From contig NZ_JAAWWS010000156.1 in assembly GCF_012272825.1 (NCBI RefSeq), positions 70,732 to 134,731 on the forward strand: DNA of 64,000 nt. Direction: 5' to 3'. The notes beneath the pieces are model-generated. The model was not told the origin of the DNA. It worked only from the letters and a program-made list of their open reading frames with translations, and did no database searches. Source of the DNA: Wenzhouxiangella sp. XN79A. Its GTDB lineage: Bacteria; Pseudomonadota; Gammaproteobacteria; Xanthomonadales; Wenzhouxiangellaceae. The position numbers and the translations under genes are program-made. Below, one piece after another: positions 45,517 to 54,926 of this stretch (position 1 is the first letter of the stretch; each line of letters starts with the position of its first letter).

Positions 45517-47583
45517 CTACTGGATCGAGGTGGTCTGGGTCGAGCTGTCGTCGCCGGTGTTGATCCGGGTCTCGCTCGAGTTGGTCACGGTCACCGTGCC
45601 GGAAATCACATCGCTGCCCGGCACCGCGCCGCTGCCGACGTCGATCGGCACCGTCAACACCGCGGCACCCGGCGAATCGGCCTGCAGCGAGGCGACCGAC
45701 CAGACCCCGGCGGTGTAGCTGCCGAGCAGGTTCGATGTCACCGAACCCAGCGTCACATCGGCCGGCAGCACGGTGGCCAGGTCGAGGTCGATGACCGAAG
45801 CGTCGGACGGGCCGAGGTTCACCAGCTGGAATTCATAGATGAGCGTACCGCCCGGGGCCACCGGGTCCGGCAGCTCGAGCGAGGTCACGCGCAGGTCGAT
45901 TTCGCGATCCACCGTGGTCTGCGCCTGGTCGCCCACCAGCGGGTCGACGAGCACCTGGCCGGGATCGACCGTGACGTTGCCGAAGTCGGCCTGGACGAGC
46001 TCGCCGTCCGGTGCCGACGGGCCGACGTCGTACCACAGCGAAGCGGTGGCCGACTGGCCGGCCGGCAGCGTGGCGATGGACCAGGCCCACAGGTTCGGGT
46101 CGGTGCCGTCCTGGACCAGCGTGCCCAGCGACACCGCAGGCGTTACCGTCACATCGACGGGCAGCGAGAGCACGATGTCGGCGTCGATGTTGTCGGCATC
46201 GAAGGTGGTGTTGTTGTTGGTCAGCGTGAACTGCTGGAAGGCGTTGCCGGGGTTGCCGCCGGGCGCGCTGCCGGCCACCACGCCGGCGTCGGAGGTGCTG
46301 GCCACCGTCAGGTCCACCGTTTCCGGCCCGATCACGTCCAGGCAGCGCTGGGTGATGCTGCTGCCGGCGATCGAGACCTGGGCGCCGGGCACGCCATCGA
46401 CCGAGACCAGATCGACGCAGAACGCATCCACGCCCGGCTCGAAACTGTCGATGCTGAACTCGAACAGCAGCTCCTCGTCGAGCGAGCCGATCAGCGGCGA
46501 CCAGGTCGGCGGCAGGAAGTCGTTGTCCGACTCGATCAGCGTCACGCCGCTGCCACTCGGATACTGCAGCGCGATGTCGACGACCGAATTCAGCGTCGAC
46601 GGCCCCTGCGGCGAGGCGAGGACCGAGAAGTTCACCGCAGCCGGGCCGGCAGTAAGATCGATCTGGCTCTGCGGGAAGCTGACGATGGTGAACTCGAGCG
46701 CGGCCTGCTTGATCACGTCGAGATCGGCGCCGGCGGCGTTATCGGCCGGGTTGATGTCGGCAACCGTCGGTGAGTCGATGACGGCATCGGCGGTCGCCAG
46801 CTCGCCGATCGTGGCCGCGGCATCGGCGGTGAAGAGCAGCTGCATCTCGACCTGCGCACCGGCATTCAGGTCGCCGATCGACCAGGTGCCGCTGCAGTTG
46901 GCGTCGAAGGCGAAGCCGGCGCCGCCGGAGACCACGCTCGGGCAGCCGATCGAGCCGCTGCCAGGCAGCAGTACGTCGAGATCGACGGTTACCGAAGTGG
47001 CATCGAGCTGGCCGGTGTTGGCCGCGCGCAGCGCCAGCGTGGTGCCGGCGCCGCCGGCGACCAGGTCCAGCGCGCCACCGCCGGGCACGGTGTCCCAGCT
47101 CACGCCCAGGTCGGCGGCGATCGGCTCGAAGTCGCCGGAAAAGATCGGCGTCCCGCCGGGCGCGCAGACGAGCACGGCACAGTCCGGACCGTTGCAGTCG
47201 TTGATCCTGGCATCGCTGGTGACGATGCTCAGCGTGACCGGGTCACCGGAAATGGCCGCGCCCAGCTGCATGATGCTGCCGTCGGCCTCGACGACGTACT
47301 CGCCATCGACGTCGCCCGGCAACTGATCGAGCGCGAACACGAAGTCCCCCGGCTGCGGAATCGGCAGCGTGACCGCCGGTCCGTCGGGGTTCGGCACGCA
47401 GCGCAGGTCGTCCCAGGCAGTCTGCACCTCGAGACGACGGGCGGACGGGCGGTACACGATCGAATTGATCGGGCTCTCGGTCTCGATGGCCGGCTGACCG
47501 TCGACGCTGAGCTGGACCTGGCCATGTGCGGGTACGGACAGCAGCCCGCCGAGGACCACGCCGAGGGAAAGCAATCGGTTCAT
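45517..47583 (-). CDS. Secreted DUF11-repeat protein
   Basis: 688 residues from ATG 47583 (MNRLLSLGVVLGGLLSVPAHG, signal peptide). It contains a beta domain opening with QVQLSVDGQPAIETESPINS and at least four DUF11-type repeats (AADLGVSWDTVPGGGALDLV; LEFTIVSFPQSQIDLTAGPA; LTVASTSDAGVVAGSAPGGN; LRVTSLELPDPVAPGGTLIY). Paired cysteines occur (CNGPDC, CAPGG). No sorting tail is seen at the C-terminus, unlike the DUF11 protein at 29459. Likely a secreted or surface protein of unknown binding role. Confidence 0.85.
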   Translation of the reverse strand: MNRLLSLGVVLGGLLSVPAHGQVQLSVDGQPAIETESPINSIVYRPSARRLEVQTAWDDLRCVPNPDGPAVTLPIPQPGDFVFALDQLPGDVDGEYVVEADGSIMQLGAAISGDPVTLSIVTSDARINDCNGPDCAVLVCAPGGTPIFSGDFEPIAADLGVSWDTVPGGGALDLVAGGAGTTLALRAANTGQLDATSVTVDLDVLLPGSGSIGCPSVVSGGAGFAFDANCSGTWSIGDLNAGAQVEMQLLFTADAAATIGELATADAVIDSPTVADINPADNAAGADLDVIKQAALEFTIVSFPQSQIDLTAGPAAVNFSVLASPQGPSTLNSVVDIALQYPSGSGVTLIESDNDFLPPTWSPLIGSLDEELLFEFSIDSFEPGVDAFCVDLVSVDGVPGAQVSIAGSSITQRCLDVIGPETVDLTVASTSDAGVVAGSAPGGNPGNAFQQFTLTNNNTTFDADNIDADIVLSLPVDVTVTPAVSLGTLVQDGTDPNLWAWSIATLPAGQSATASLWYDVGPSAPDGELVQADFGNVTVDPGQVLVDPLVGDQAQTTVDREIDLRVTSLELPDPVAPGGTLIYEFQLVNLGPSDASVIDLDLATVLPADVTLGSVTSNLLGSYTAGVWSVASLQADSPGAAVLTVPIDVGSGAVPGSDVISGTVTVTNSSETRINTGDDSSTQTTSIQ

Positions 47584-47793
47584 AGGGTTCGCCAAATGTA
47601 ATCAATGTGTTGCGTGCCGGGTGCTATTATCACACAAGCATCCGTTAAAACCTCATTCAGGCACGGCAAAAGATTCGCTCGCAATCGGGAAACGATGTGC
47701 GATGCGACGCACGCACTGCGCTCGGACGCGTGGCGCGCGCCACAGTTCCTGCAGATCGACGGATTCACCCAACGCCCCAACCCGACGATTCGA
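47584..47793. promoter_or_regulatory. AT-rich divergent promoter region between the DUF11 gene and egtB
   Basis: About 210 bases, clearly more AT-rich around 47596-47655. TATTAT (47625-47630) could be a plus-strand -10 for egtB, and its complement lies in TGATAAT for the opposite direction. No full promoter with good spacing was established. Confidence 0.4.
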
Positions 47794-49125
47794 ATGACAG
47801 CCACAGGGAACCACCTTGCCGCGCGGACGTCGACGCCGCCGGACATCAACCTCGTTTCACACCGGACCGCCGATTCGAACACCTGGATCGGCGCCTTCCG
47901 CGCGGTCCGCGAAAGCACCGAACACCTGGTCGCGAGCCTCGGTGCCGAAGACCAGAACCTCCAGGCCATGCCGGAGGCCAGCCCGATCAAGTGGCACCGC
48001 GCGCACACGACCTGGTTCTTCGAAACCTTCATCCTGGCCCGCGAAATCGATGGCTGGCAGCCGGTCGACCCGGCCTACTGCGAGCTGTTCAACAGCTACT
48101 ACAACGGCATCGGACGGCAACACCCGCGCGCACGCCGGCACCTGATCGCGCGCCCGGACCACGCCGAGGTCACCGCCTACCGGCAGCGGATCGACGATGC
48201 GCTGGTCGACTGGCTCGAGCGCGCCGATTCCGACGTCGTGGCCCGCGTCGCGCCTCGCCTGGTACTCGGACTGAATCACGAGCAACAGCACCAGGAACTG
48301 ATCCTGACCGACTACAAGGCCGCGCTGCCCGACAATCCGCTCGGCCGTCCGCTGGGTGCACCGCCGGTCAAGGCCGCAACGCCCGCCGGCGATGTCGGGG
48401 CCGACTGGGTCCGGTTCGCCGGCGGCGAGGTCGAGATCGGTCACGCCGGGCCGGCCTTCGCGTTCGATAACGAAACCCCGCGTCACAAGGTCATCCTGAA
48501 CCACGATTTCGAACTGGCCCGACGCCCGGTCACCTGCGGTGAATGGCGCGCGTTCATCGACGACGGCGGTTACCGCGAGCCGCTGCTGTGGCTGTCCGAC
48601 GGCTGGGCCTGGCTCGCCGAAACCCGCACCTGCGCGCCGGCCTACTGGCGCGAGGACGGCCGGATCCAGACCCTGGCCGGCGTGCGCGAGGCCAGCGACG
48701 ACGAGCCGGTTACCCACATCAGCCTGTACGAAGCCGCGGCCTACGCCGAGTGGGCCGGCGCGCGGCTGCCGACCGAGGCCGAATGGGAGCACGCGGCTAG
48801 CGGCCGGCCGGTCCGGGGCCACTTCGCGAATCGCGGCCGTTTCCACCCCGAAGCCCTGTCGGCCGAGCCCGGCGACGACTTCGAACAGCTGTTCGGCGGT
48901 GTCTGGGAATGGACCCAGTCGGCCTACCTGCCCTACCCCGGTTTTGCCCCGGCGCCCGGCGCGGTGGGCGAGTACAACGGCAAGTTCATGGCCAATCAGA
49001 TGGTACTGCGCGGCGGCAGCTGCGCAACGCCGGCCGGCCACGTGCGGGCCAGTTACCGGAACTTCTTCTATCCGGCCGATCGCTGGCAGTTCACCGGCCT
49101 GCGCCTGGCCAGGAGCGCCCGATGA
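47794..49125 (+). CDS. egtB: Ergothioneine biosynthesis sulfoxide synthase EgtB
   Basis: 443 residues from ATG 47794; ATG 47695 in the same frame with GGGA upstream would add 33 residues of low similarity. An N-terminal DinB-like domain carries the Fe-binding motif HEQQHQE (162-168) and a third His in the WHRAHTTWFF region. The C-terminal formylglycine-generating-enzyme-like domain has WVRFAGGEVEIGH, RLPTEAEWEHAA and VLRGGSCATP. It couples hercynine with a thiol donor using O2. It overlaps egtD by 4 bases. Confidence 0.93.
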   Translation: MTATGNHLAARTSTPPDINLVSHRTADSNTWIGAFRAVRESTEHLVASLGAEDQNLQAMPEASPIKWHRAHTTWFFETFILAREIDGWQPVDPAYCELFNSYYNGIGRQHPRARRHLIARPDHAEVTAYRQRIDDALVDWLERADSDVVARVAPRLVLGLNHEQQHQELILTDYKAALPDNPLGRPLGAPPVKAATPAGDVGADWVRFAGGEVEIGHAGPAFAFDNETPRHKVILNHDFELARRPVTCGEWRAFIDDGGYREPLLWLSDGWAWLAETRTCAPAYWREDGRIQTLAGVREASDDEPVTHISLYEAAAYAEWAGARLPTEAEWEHAASGRPVRGHFANRGRFHPEALSAEPGDDFEQLFGGVWEWTQSAYLPYPGFAPAPGAVGEYNGKFMANQMVLRGGSCATPAGHVRASYRNFFYPADRWQFTGLRLARSAR

Positions 49126-50168
49126 ACGACACCCCGACCGATTCGATCCACGCCGCTTCGACGGCGACCGATCAGGACGCGAGCGACGACGGGACGACGA
49201 CCGCGAAGTCGAACGACCTCCCCGATCCGAGTCGCGAGTTTCTCGCCGACGCGATCGCCGGGTTGCAGGGCCAGCCGCGCACGCTGCCGTGCAAGTACCT
49301 GTACGACGAACGCGGCTCGGAACTGTTCGAGCAGATCTGCGCGACCGACGAGTACTACGTGACCCGCGCCGACCTGGCGCTGCACGAGTCCTGCCTCGAC
49401 GCGATCGCCGCGCAGGTCGGCCCCGATGCCCACATCATCGAATTCGGGTCGGGAGCCGGAATCAAGATCCGGCGGCTGCTCGAGACCTGCCAGCGGGTCC
49501 GCGCCTATTCCCCGATCGAGATTTCCGGCGAGGCGCTGGCGATTTCCGTCGCCCGGCTCGCCGACGGCTTTCCGCACCTGGAGATCCTGCCGCTGGAGGC
49601 CGATTACACCCAGCCGCTGCCCGACGGAGTGTTCCGCCTCGATCCGCCGGCGCGCCGGCGCGTGGTGTACTTCCCGGGCTCGACGATCAGCAACTTCGAA
49701 CGTGGCGAAGCACGTGACTTTCTCGGCCGCATGGCACGCATCGCCGGTGCCGGCGGCGGGGTGTTGATCGGGGTCGACCTGGTCAAGGACGTCGACCGCC
49801 TGCGCGCAGCCTACGACGACGACGCCGGCGTGACCGCAGCGTTCAACCTCAACCTGCTGGAGCGGCTGCGCAGCGAGTTGGGCGCCGGGATCGAGCTCGA
49901 TGCGTTCAGTCACGAAGCGCGCTGGGACGCCGAACGCCAGCGGATCGAAATGCACCTGGTGGCCGAGCGGCCGACGGTCATCGTCCTGGCCGACCGACGC
50001 TTCGAGTTCCAGGCCGGCGACAGCATCCACACCGAGAACAGCCACAAGTACACGATCGAAGGCTTCCGCGAACTGGCTCGCTCGGCCGGCCTGGTGCCGG
50101 TCGAGACCTGGCTCGATCCGGATGGCCTGTTCAGCATGCACTACCTGGAACCGGCCCCGGTCGGCTGA
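49122..50168 (+). CDS. egtD: L-histidine N-alpha-methyltransferase EgtD
   Basis: 348 residues. After an acidic, low-complexity N-terminus of about 35 residues, the family pattern begins: LPCKYLYDERGSELFEQICA, then IEFGSGAGIKIRRLL (SAM site), VVYFPGSTISNFERGEARDF and the C-terminal FQAGDSIHTENSHKYTIEGF. It trimethylates His to hercynine for EgtB. It ends 32 bases before the convergent hemY stop. egtA, egtC and egtE are not in the window. Confidence 0.95.
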   Translation: MNDTPTDSIHAASTATDQDASDDGTTTAKSNDLPDPSREFLADAIAGLQGQPRTLPCKYLYDERGSELFEQICATDEYYVTRADLALHESCLDAIAAQVGPDAHIIEFGSGAGIKIRRLLETCQRVRAYSPIEISGEALAISVARLADGFPHLEILPLEADYTQPLPDGVFRLDPPARRRVVYFPGSTISNFERGEARDFLGRMARIAGAGGGVLIGVDLVKDVDRLRAAYDDDAGVTAAFNLNLLERLRSELGAGIELDAFSHEARWDAERQRIEMHLVAERPTVIVLADRRFEFQAGDSIHTENSHKYTIEGFRELARSAGLVPVETWLDPDGLFSMHYLEPAPVG

Positions 50169-50199
50169 CCGGGCCGAGCCAGGCGCCTTTGCGCCGCGT

Positions 50200-51423
50200 T
50201 CAGGGGCTCGACGATGCCGAAGACGCTCCCGGCGCAGGCAGGGGCTCGGGGGCGCGGCCCTGCTCCAGCCGCAGCGCGTTGCGGTAGCAGCGCGTGGCGG
50301 CCTCGAGCTGGCCGCCTCGATCGAACACCCGCGCCAGCGCGGCAAAGGCCTCGGCGTCCGGCCGCGCGCGGACCGCGGCCTCGAGATGCTCGCGCGCCCG
50401 TTCGTCCTCGCGCGCGTCGAGGTAGAGCCGGCCCAGCGCCAGCTGCAGCGCGGCCGACTCCGGTGCACGCGCCAGCCACTCGCGACAGTGCTTGATGCGG
50501 GCCGCGCGATCGGCCTCGTCGGCCTGGGCGTACAGCACCAGCAGGTCGTCGTCGAGGTCGCCGGCCAGCACCCGGCGCAGCTCCGGCTCGGCCAGCTCGG
50601 CACGATCCAGTTCCAGCGCTCGCCGGGCGAACGCGGCAACCACTTCCGGACGTTGCTTCAGCCCGCCCTTCAGCGCACGCCAGGTCGACTGCAGCGCAGC
50701 GACGTCGTGGGCGGCGGCCAATTCGCGCCCGGCCGCCAGCTCGACCAGGCCCTGCGCACGCTCGGCATCGACCAGGTCGGCCTTGCGCATGGCCGGCACC
50801 AGCAGGCGCAGCTCGTGCCAGCGCTCGGCCTGCTGGTAGGCCTGCAGCAGCAGGCGCAGCACGCCTTCGTGCTTCGGTTTCTTCAGGTGCAGCTCTTCGA
50901 GCGGCGCGATGGCGCCCTCGGCATCGCCGTCGGCCAGCAGCAGGCGGGCCCGGGTCAGCTGGGTGATGAAGTGCTTCTGACCGAAGCGACGATCGGCGTG
51001 CTCGAGGTAACCGTCGCGCCGCTGCTCGGCACCCTGCCCCTGCGCGGCCCGCGCCGCGGCCAGGTAGCCGGCGGTCGATCCATGGTGGGCCAGGGTCTTG
51101 TTCAGCGCGCGCTCGGCGTCGGCCCAGCGGCCCTCGGTCAGGGCCATGAGCCCGCGATCGAGATTGCGGCGGTCGCGCGCATCGCGCAGTGTTCGCGCCG
51201 CTCGGCCGGGCGCCCGCAGCAGCGCGACGACCACGGCCAGCGCCAGCCAGGACAGCAGCACGCCGCCGACCAGCACCAGCAGCGACATCTGCAGCCGCCA
51301 GCCGCCGAACTCGACCAGCACGTAGCCGGGGTCGTCGAGAAGCCGCGGCGCCAGCCAGGCCCCGCCGATCACCGCCAGCGCCAGGACCAGCAGCAGGACG
51401 ATCAGAACGACCAGGCGCTTCAT
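50200..51423 (-). CDS. hemY: HemY-like TPR membrane protein
   Basis: 407 residues from ATG 51423. Two N-terminal helices (residues 3-24 and about 46-67) form the HemY_N domain (PGYVLVEFGGWRLQMSL). TPR-like helices follow (90-390). The end is Pro/Ser-rich (EPLPAPGASSASSSP). In enterobacteria HemY sits downstream of hemX and is linked to the tetrapyrrole operon without a known enzymatic role. It overlaps hemX by 4 bases. Confidence 0.9.
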   Translation of the reverse strand: MKRLVVLIVLLLVLALAVIGGAWLAPRLLDDPGYVLVEFGGWRLQMSLLVLVGGVLLSWLALAVVVALLRAPGRAARTLRDARDRRNLDRGLMALTEGRWADAERALNKTLAHHGSTAGYLAAARAAQGQGAEQRRDGYLEHADRRFGQKHFITQLTRARLLLADGDAEGAIAPLEELHLKKPKHEGVLRLLLQAYQQAERWHELRLLVPAMRKADLVDAERAQGLVELAAGRELAAAHDVAALQSTWRALKGGLKQRPEVVAAFARRALELDRAELAEPELRRVLAGDLDDDLLVLYAQADEADRAARIKHCREWLARAPESAALQLALGRLYLDAREDERAREHLEAAVRARPDAEAFAALARVFDRGGQLEAATRCYRNALRLEQGRAPEPLPAPGASSASSSP

Positions 51424-52736
51424 TCCTCCCGCTCCAGCGCCGCGTCGAGGCCGTCCAGCACGTCGTCGTAGGCGGCCGGCAGGGCCGGCGGCTCGGGCTC
51501 GGCGCCGAGCTCGTTCAGGCGCTCCAGCGCGTCGCCGACGATGGTCGTGTCGCGATCGAAGTACCCCGTGACGGTCTGGCGAGCATCGTCGACCAGGGCC
51601 GCGGCCGTGGCCCAGTCCTGGCGGGCGGTCGCGATCGCCGCGGCCTCCAGTATCGAGGTGATCCGGCTGCGCGCCCGGTCCAGCTCGACCGGCGTCGGCG
51701 GCGCATCGTCGATGGTCTCGACCTTGACCAGCGCGCCGAACGCGCCGGCCACGCGGTCGCGCCACGTGGCCGACGATGGGTCGCCGGGGCCGGGCGACGA
51801 GGTCGTTTCGTCCGTGACGGTCCGCGACGCGCTCGGCCAGTCGGCGGCGCTCGCGGCCAGCCGCTGCAGCGCAGCGACCCGGTCGGCGGTATCCGGGCCC
51901 TGCAGGCGTTCGGCGCTTCGCAGCAGCCGGTCCATGGCCTCACCGGCGGCCGCGTCCGGCCCGATGTCGGCCAGCCGGGCTGCCGCGCGCTGCCAGGCCG
52001 CGCGCGCGGCGCCGGCGTCGGCGTTCAGCATCCAGGCATCGCGGCCCTGGACCAGCAGCGCGCGGGCGTGCACAGCCGCCAGGCGGCGGGCACGGGCCTG
52101 GCCGATCGCCTCGAGATCGGCCCCGAGGCTGCCGAGCTGGTCCTGCAGCGCTTCCACCCGCTGTTCGATCCGCTGCTCCAGCGAGCCCATCCTCGCCTCG
52201 AGGCTGGCCTCGCCGCTGGACTGGCTGCCTTCCAGCCGCCCGATCCGACGCGCCAGCGCGTCGAGCGCGTCGGGATCGCGTTCGGCCGCCTCGCGGACCT
52301 CGGCCAGGGCCTGTTCCAGTGCGGTGATGTCGGACTCCAGGCCCGCGCGAAGCTGTCCACGCTGCTCGTCCAGCGTATCGACCCGTCCGGCCAGCGCCTC
52401 GAGCCGACCGTCCAGTGCATCGAATTCATCGGCCCCGATCCGGTTTTCGTTCGTCGGCGCATCGTCGGCCGGTGCCCAGAACGGAAAACCGGCCAGCGCC
52501 AGCGCTCCGAGGGCGATCAGCAGCGCCAGCCAGGCAAGACCGCGACCGCCGCCGGTTCGCTGGGTGCTGTCCGGCGTGGCGGGCGTGGTGGAGGCGCGCC
52601 CGGAGGCAGCGCCGGACGTCGACCGGCTCGATTCGGGCGACGCATCGTCGTCCGAGGCCGGCGGCCGGGCCGCCGAGGCCGAGGGATCGGCCTCGCGGCC
52701 GGCCGGCGTGCGCGAGTCGTCGGAATGCTCGCTCAT
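51420..52736 (-). CDS. hemX: HemX-like membrane protein
   Basis: 438 residues from ATG 52736 (MSEHSDD). The N-terminus is disordered and Ser/Thr/Pro-rich (about 60 residues), then one membrane helix (LAWLALLIALGALALAGFPF), then a long coiled coil (about 95-210). The remaining helical domain has the HemX pattern LVKVETIDDAPPTPVELDRA. It is often misannotated as uroporphyrinogen-III C-methyltransferase, but the SUMT fold is not there. Operon with hemY. Confidence 0.9.
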   Translation of the reverse strand: MSEHSDDSRTPAGREADPSASAARPPASDDDASPESSRSTSGAASGRASTTPATPDSTQRTGGGRGLAWLALLIALGALALAGFPFWAPADDAPTNENRIGADEFDALDGRLEALAGRVDTLDEQRGQLRAGLESDITALEQALAEVREAAERDPDALDALARRIGRLEGSQSSGEASLEARMGSLEQRIEQRVEALQDQLGSLGADLEAIGQARARRLAAVHARALLVQGRDAWMLNADAGAARAAWQRAAARLADIGPDAAAGEAMDRLLRSAERLQGPDTADRVAALQRLAASAADWPSASRTVTDETTSSPGPGDPSSATWRDRVAGAFGALVKVETIDDAPPTPVELDRARSRITSILEAAAIATARQDWATAAALVDDARQTVTGYFDRDTTIVGDALERLNELGAEPEPPALPAAYDDVLDGLDAALEREE

Positions 52737-52794
52737 GGGACCCATCCGTTTCGAAACCGCATTCGATGCTACCGGAACTTCGCCCCGAGCGGGG

Positions 52795-53583
52795 TCACGG
52801 ACCCGGGGCGAGGCCGGTCAGCCGCTCGACGGCGACCCGCAGGGCGGTATCCGACGCCCCATCGGCCTGGACGATTTCGCCGATCCCGAGTGCCCGGGCG
52901 CGCGCGGCCAGGCGCGCCGAAGAGACGACGAATCGACCGGCTCGCCAGCGGCGACGCAGCGGTTCCGGCAGGGTCTCGGCCAGGCGCTCCAGCGTGGCCG
53001 GACTGCTGACGAGGGTGATCACCGACCGATCACCGCCGAGCGCCTCGAGCAGGGCCGGCGGCGGTTCGAGCGGTACGCGACGGTACGGGGCGAGCACATC
53101 GACCGTCGCACCTCGCGCGCGCAGGGTTCGGGCAATCCGGGTGCGGCCACCCGGCGCGGCCAGGATCACGAATCGACGACCCTCGATCCGCGCGGCGGCC
53201 AGCTCGGACAGGGCCAGCACGTCTTCACTGGTGCCGCCGCTGGCCGGATGAACGACCGCCATGCCGGCCTCGCGCAGCGGTCCGGCCGTGCCCGGCCCGG
53301 GTGCCACGAGCCGGCAATCGGCCAGGCGCTCGGTGCCGAGGGCGCGCAGCGCGACGGCAGCAGCGCGCGGGCTGGTGATGACCAGCCCGTCGACCGGCCG
53401 GCAGTGCTCGAAGGCCTCGGCCAGGGCGCGCTCGTCGACCGGCTCGAGCGCGAACATCGGCGCCCGGATCACGGCCAGGCCCGCCTCCGACAGCACTGCG
53501 CCCAGCGAATCCTCGTCGGTTCCGGCGCGGGTCACCACCACGAGCGGGGCGGCCCGCTCGCTGTCGCCGGGCCGGTCATTCAT
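52795..53583 (-). CDS. hemD: Uroporphyrinogen-III synthase
   Basis: 262 residues. Two domains linked by beta strands: LVVVTRAGTDEDSLGAVLSE, then GLVITSPRAAAVALRALG, the inter-domain part LVAPGPGTAGPLREAGMAVV and GTSEDVLALSEL, and VITLVSSPATLERLAETL. It cyclises hydroxymethylbilane to uroporphyrinogen III. HemD proteins vary greatly, and the family call rests on those motifs and the neighbours. It is separated from hemC by 374 bases with a terminator, unusual for this pair. Confidence 0.9.
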   Translation of the reverse strand: MNDRPGDSERAAPLVVVTRAGTDEDSLGAVLSEAGLAVIRAPMFALEPVDERALAEAFEHCRPVDGLVITSPRAAAVALRALGTERLADCRLVAPGPGTAGPLREAGMAVVHPASGGTSEDVLALSELAAARIEGRRFVILAAPGGRTRIARTLRARGATVDVLAPYRRVPLEPPPALLEALGGDRSVITLVSSPATLERLAETLPEPLRRRWRAGRFVVSSARLAARARALGIGEIVQADGASDTALRVAVERLTGLAPGP

Positions 53584-53957
53584 CGGCGATGTCCGGCGCG
53601 CACGTGCTCGGGCCCGGCCGGCGACGGGAATCGACCGAAGCGATGCGCGCAGTTCGAAGTGGCCGATCCGGCCGGCGCAGAAAAAGAAGAAGCCCGCTGG
53701 CGAGAGCGGGCTTCTGGGATAGATTCCGGGTGTCTGACGAAGCCGACCAACGTGCAGGGGGCTTGCGTGTTGGCGTTGGCAGTAGGGGGACGCACATCAA
53801 TCAGCAACGTCGTGGACGACACCCGGAAAAGCGAATCGTGTCTTGCAGCGTACTGCAACCCTAGTGCATGTCGTGTGAAACCTGCCCCTCTCTCACTCTA
53901 TGACTCGATTGTGGCACAGCCGATTCGGCGTGTCCAGCCCCAGTTTCGACCCCGATT
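53584..53957 (-). ncRNA. Gap between hemC and hemD holding a possible small RNA or leader
   Basis: 374 bases without a convincing open frame. The minus strand carries a strong terminator (53715-53680) about 240 bases after hemC. The stretch from about 53870 to 53680 could be an independent small RNA ending in that terminator, or the 3' untranslated part of the hemC message. Short ORFs here (for example 53858 to 53580) lack protein character. It is more AT-rich than its neighbours. No homology to a known RNA could be judged by eye. Confidence 0.35.
53680..53715 (-). terminator. Rho-independent terminator between hemC and hemD
   Basis: On the minus strand an 11-bp stem, AGAAGCCCGCT (53715-53705) and AGCGGGCTTCT (53698-53688), with a six-base loop, is followed by TCTTTTTC. 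It is the best intrinsic terminator in the window. It would split hemC from hemDXY, so hemD likely has its own promoter or depends on readthrough. Confidence 0.85.
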
Positions 53958-54884
53958 CTACGACTTTAGTCCAACAAGAATCGCCTCGCCACCTTCGGCC
54001 AGCAGCCGCTCGGCGGCCCGACGTCCCAGCGCATCGGCCCGGCCGGCCGGGCCTTCCAGTTCGACCTCGACCCCGACACCCCGCTCGCCGCCCAGCCGCG
54101 CGCGCAGGCGCAGTCGCTCGCCGTCGAGTTCGGCATGGGCCGCCAGCGGCATCCGGCAGTCGGCGCCGAGCCGGTCGACGACCGCACGCTCGGCGGCCAC
54201 CGCGGTGCGCGTGGCTTCGCAGGACACCGCGGCGAGACGGGCCCGGAGCTCGACATCGTCGGCCCGGCATTCGATCGCGATCACGCCCTGTCCGGGTGCA
54301 GGCAGCCAGCGATCGGTCGACAGCTCGATCGCGGTGGCCGGCTCGACGCCGAGCCGGCGCAGCCCGGCCGCGGCCAGCACGGTGGCATCGATCCGGCCCT
54401 CGAATACGGCGTTCATGCGCGTCTCGACGTTGCCGCGCAGCGGCACGATCTCGAGGTCGGAACGAAGCGCCTCGAGCTGGCGGATGCGGCGCAGGCTGGA
54501 ACTGCCGACCCGGCTGCCGGGCGGCATCCGCTCGATCGGCGTGGCGTCGCGGGTGATCCACAGGTCGCCGGCATCGGCGCGCGGCAGCCAGGCGGCCAGC
54601 ACCAGGCCGTCGGGCATCCGCGCCGGCACGTCCTTGAGCGAATGCACGGCGAAATCGGCCCGACCCTCGACGATGGCATGCTCCAGCTCCTTCAGGAACA
54701 GCCCCTTGCCGCCGATCTCGGCCAGCGAGCGGTCGAGCACTTCGTCGCCGCGCGTACTCATCGGCATCAGTTCCACCGCGAGATCGGGGTGCGCCTCGAC
54801 CAGCCGATCGCGGACGTGCTCGGATTGCCACAGGGCCAGGCGACTCTTGCGCGTGGCGAGATAACGGGGATTCATCGGCGGCAT
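53958..54884 (-). CDS. hemC: Hydroxymethylbilane synthase (porphobilinogen deaminase)
   Basis: 308 residues from ATG 54884; ATG 54875 (MNPRYLATRKSRLALWQ) is equally plausible. Seen: LATRKSRLALWQSEHV, STRGDEVLDRSLAEIGGKGL, FAVHSLKDVPARMPDGL with the catalytic Asp, RVGSSSLRRIRQL and RGNVETRM. The dipyrromethane cofactor attaches to C243 in GADCRMPLAA. It builds the linear tetrapyrrole from four porphobilinogens. Confidence 0.96.
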   Translation of the reverse strand: MPPMNPRYLATRKSRLALWQSEHVRDRLVEAHPDLAVELMPMSTRGDEVLDRSLAEIGGKGLFLKELEHAIVEGRADFAVHSLKDVPARMPDGLVLAAWLPRADAGDLWITRDATPIERMPPGSRVGSSSLRRIRQLEALRSDLEIVPLRGNVETRMNAVFEGRIDATVLAAAGLRRLGVEPATAIELSTDRWLPAPGQGVIAIECRADDVELRARLAAVSCEATRTAVAAERAVVDRLGADCRMPLAAHAELDGERLRLRARLGGERGVGVEVELEGPAGRADALGRRAAERLLAEGGEAILVGLKS

Positions 54885-54926
54885 CGGGGTCTCGTTCGGA
54901 GTTTCGGTTGGAATCTCGGGCGCGAT

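Noticed and set aside
50182..50195. GGCGC/GCGCC hairpin between egtD and hemY as a terminator
   Set aside because: Only a 5-bp stem and no T-tract on either strand.
51420..52736. hemX as uroporphyrinogen-III C-methyltransferase
   Set aside because: The protein has a membrane helix and coiled coil and lacks the SUMT fold motifs; the common database name is misleading.
53576..53858. Short minus-strand frames in the hemC-hemD gap
   Set aside because: No ribosome-binding site, composition atypical of the genome, and interrupted by the terminator hairpin.
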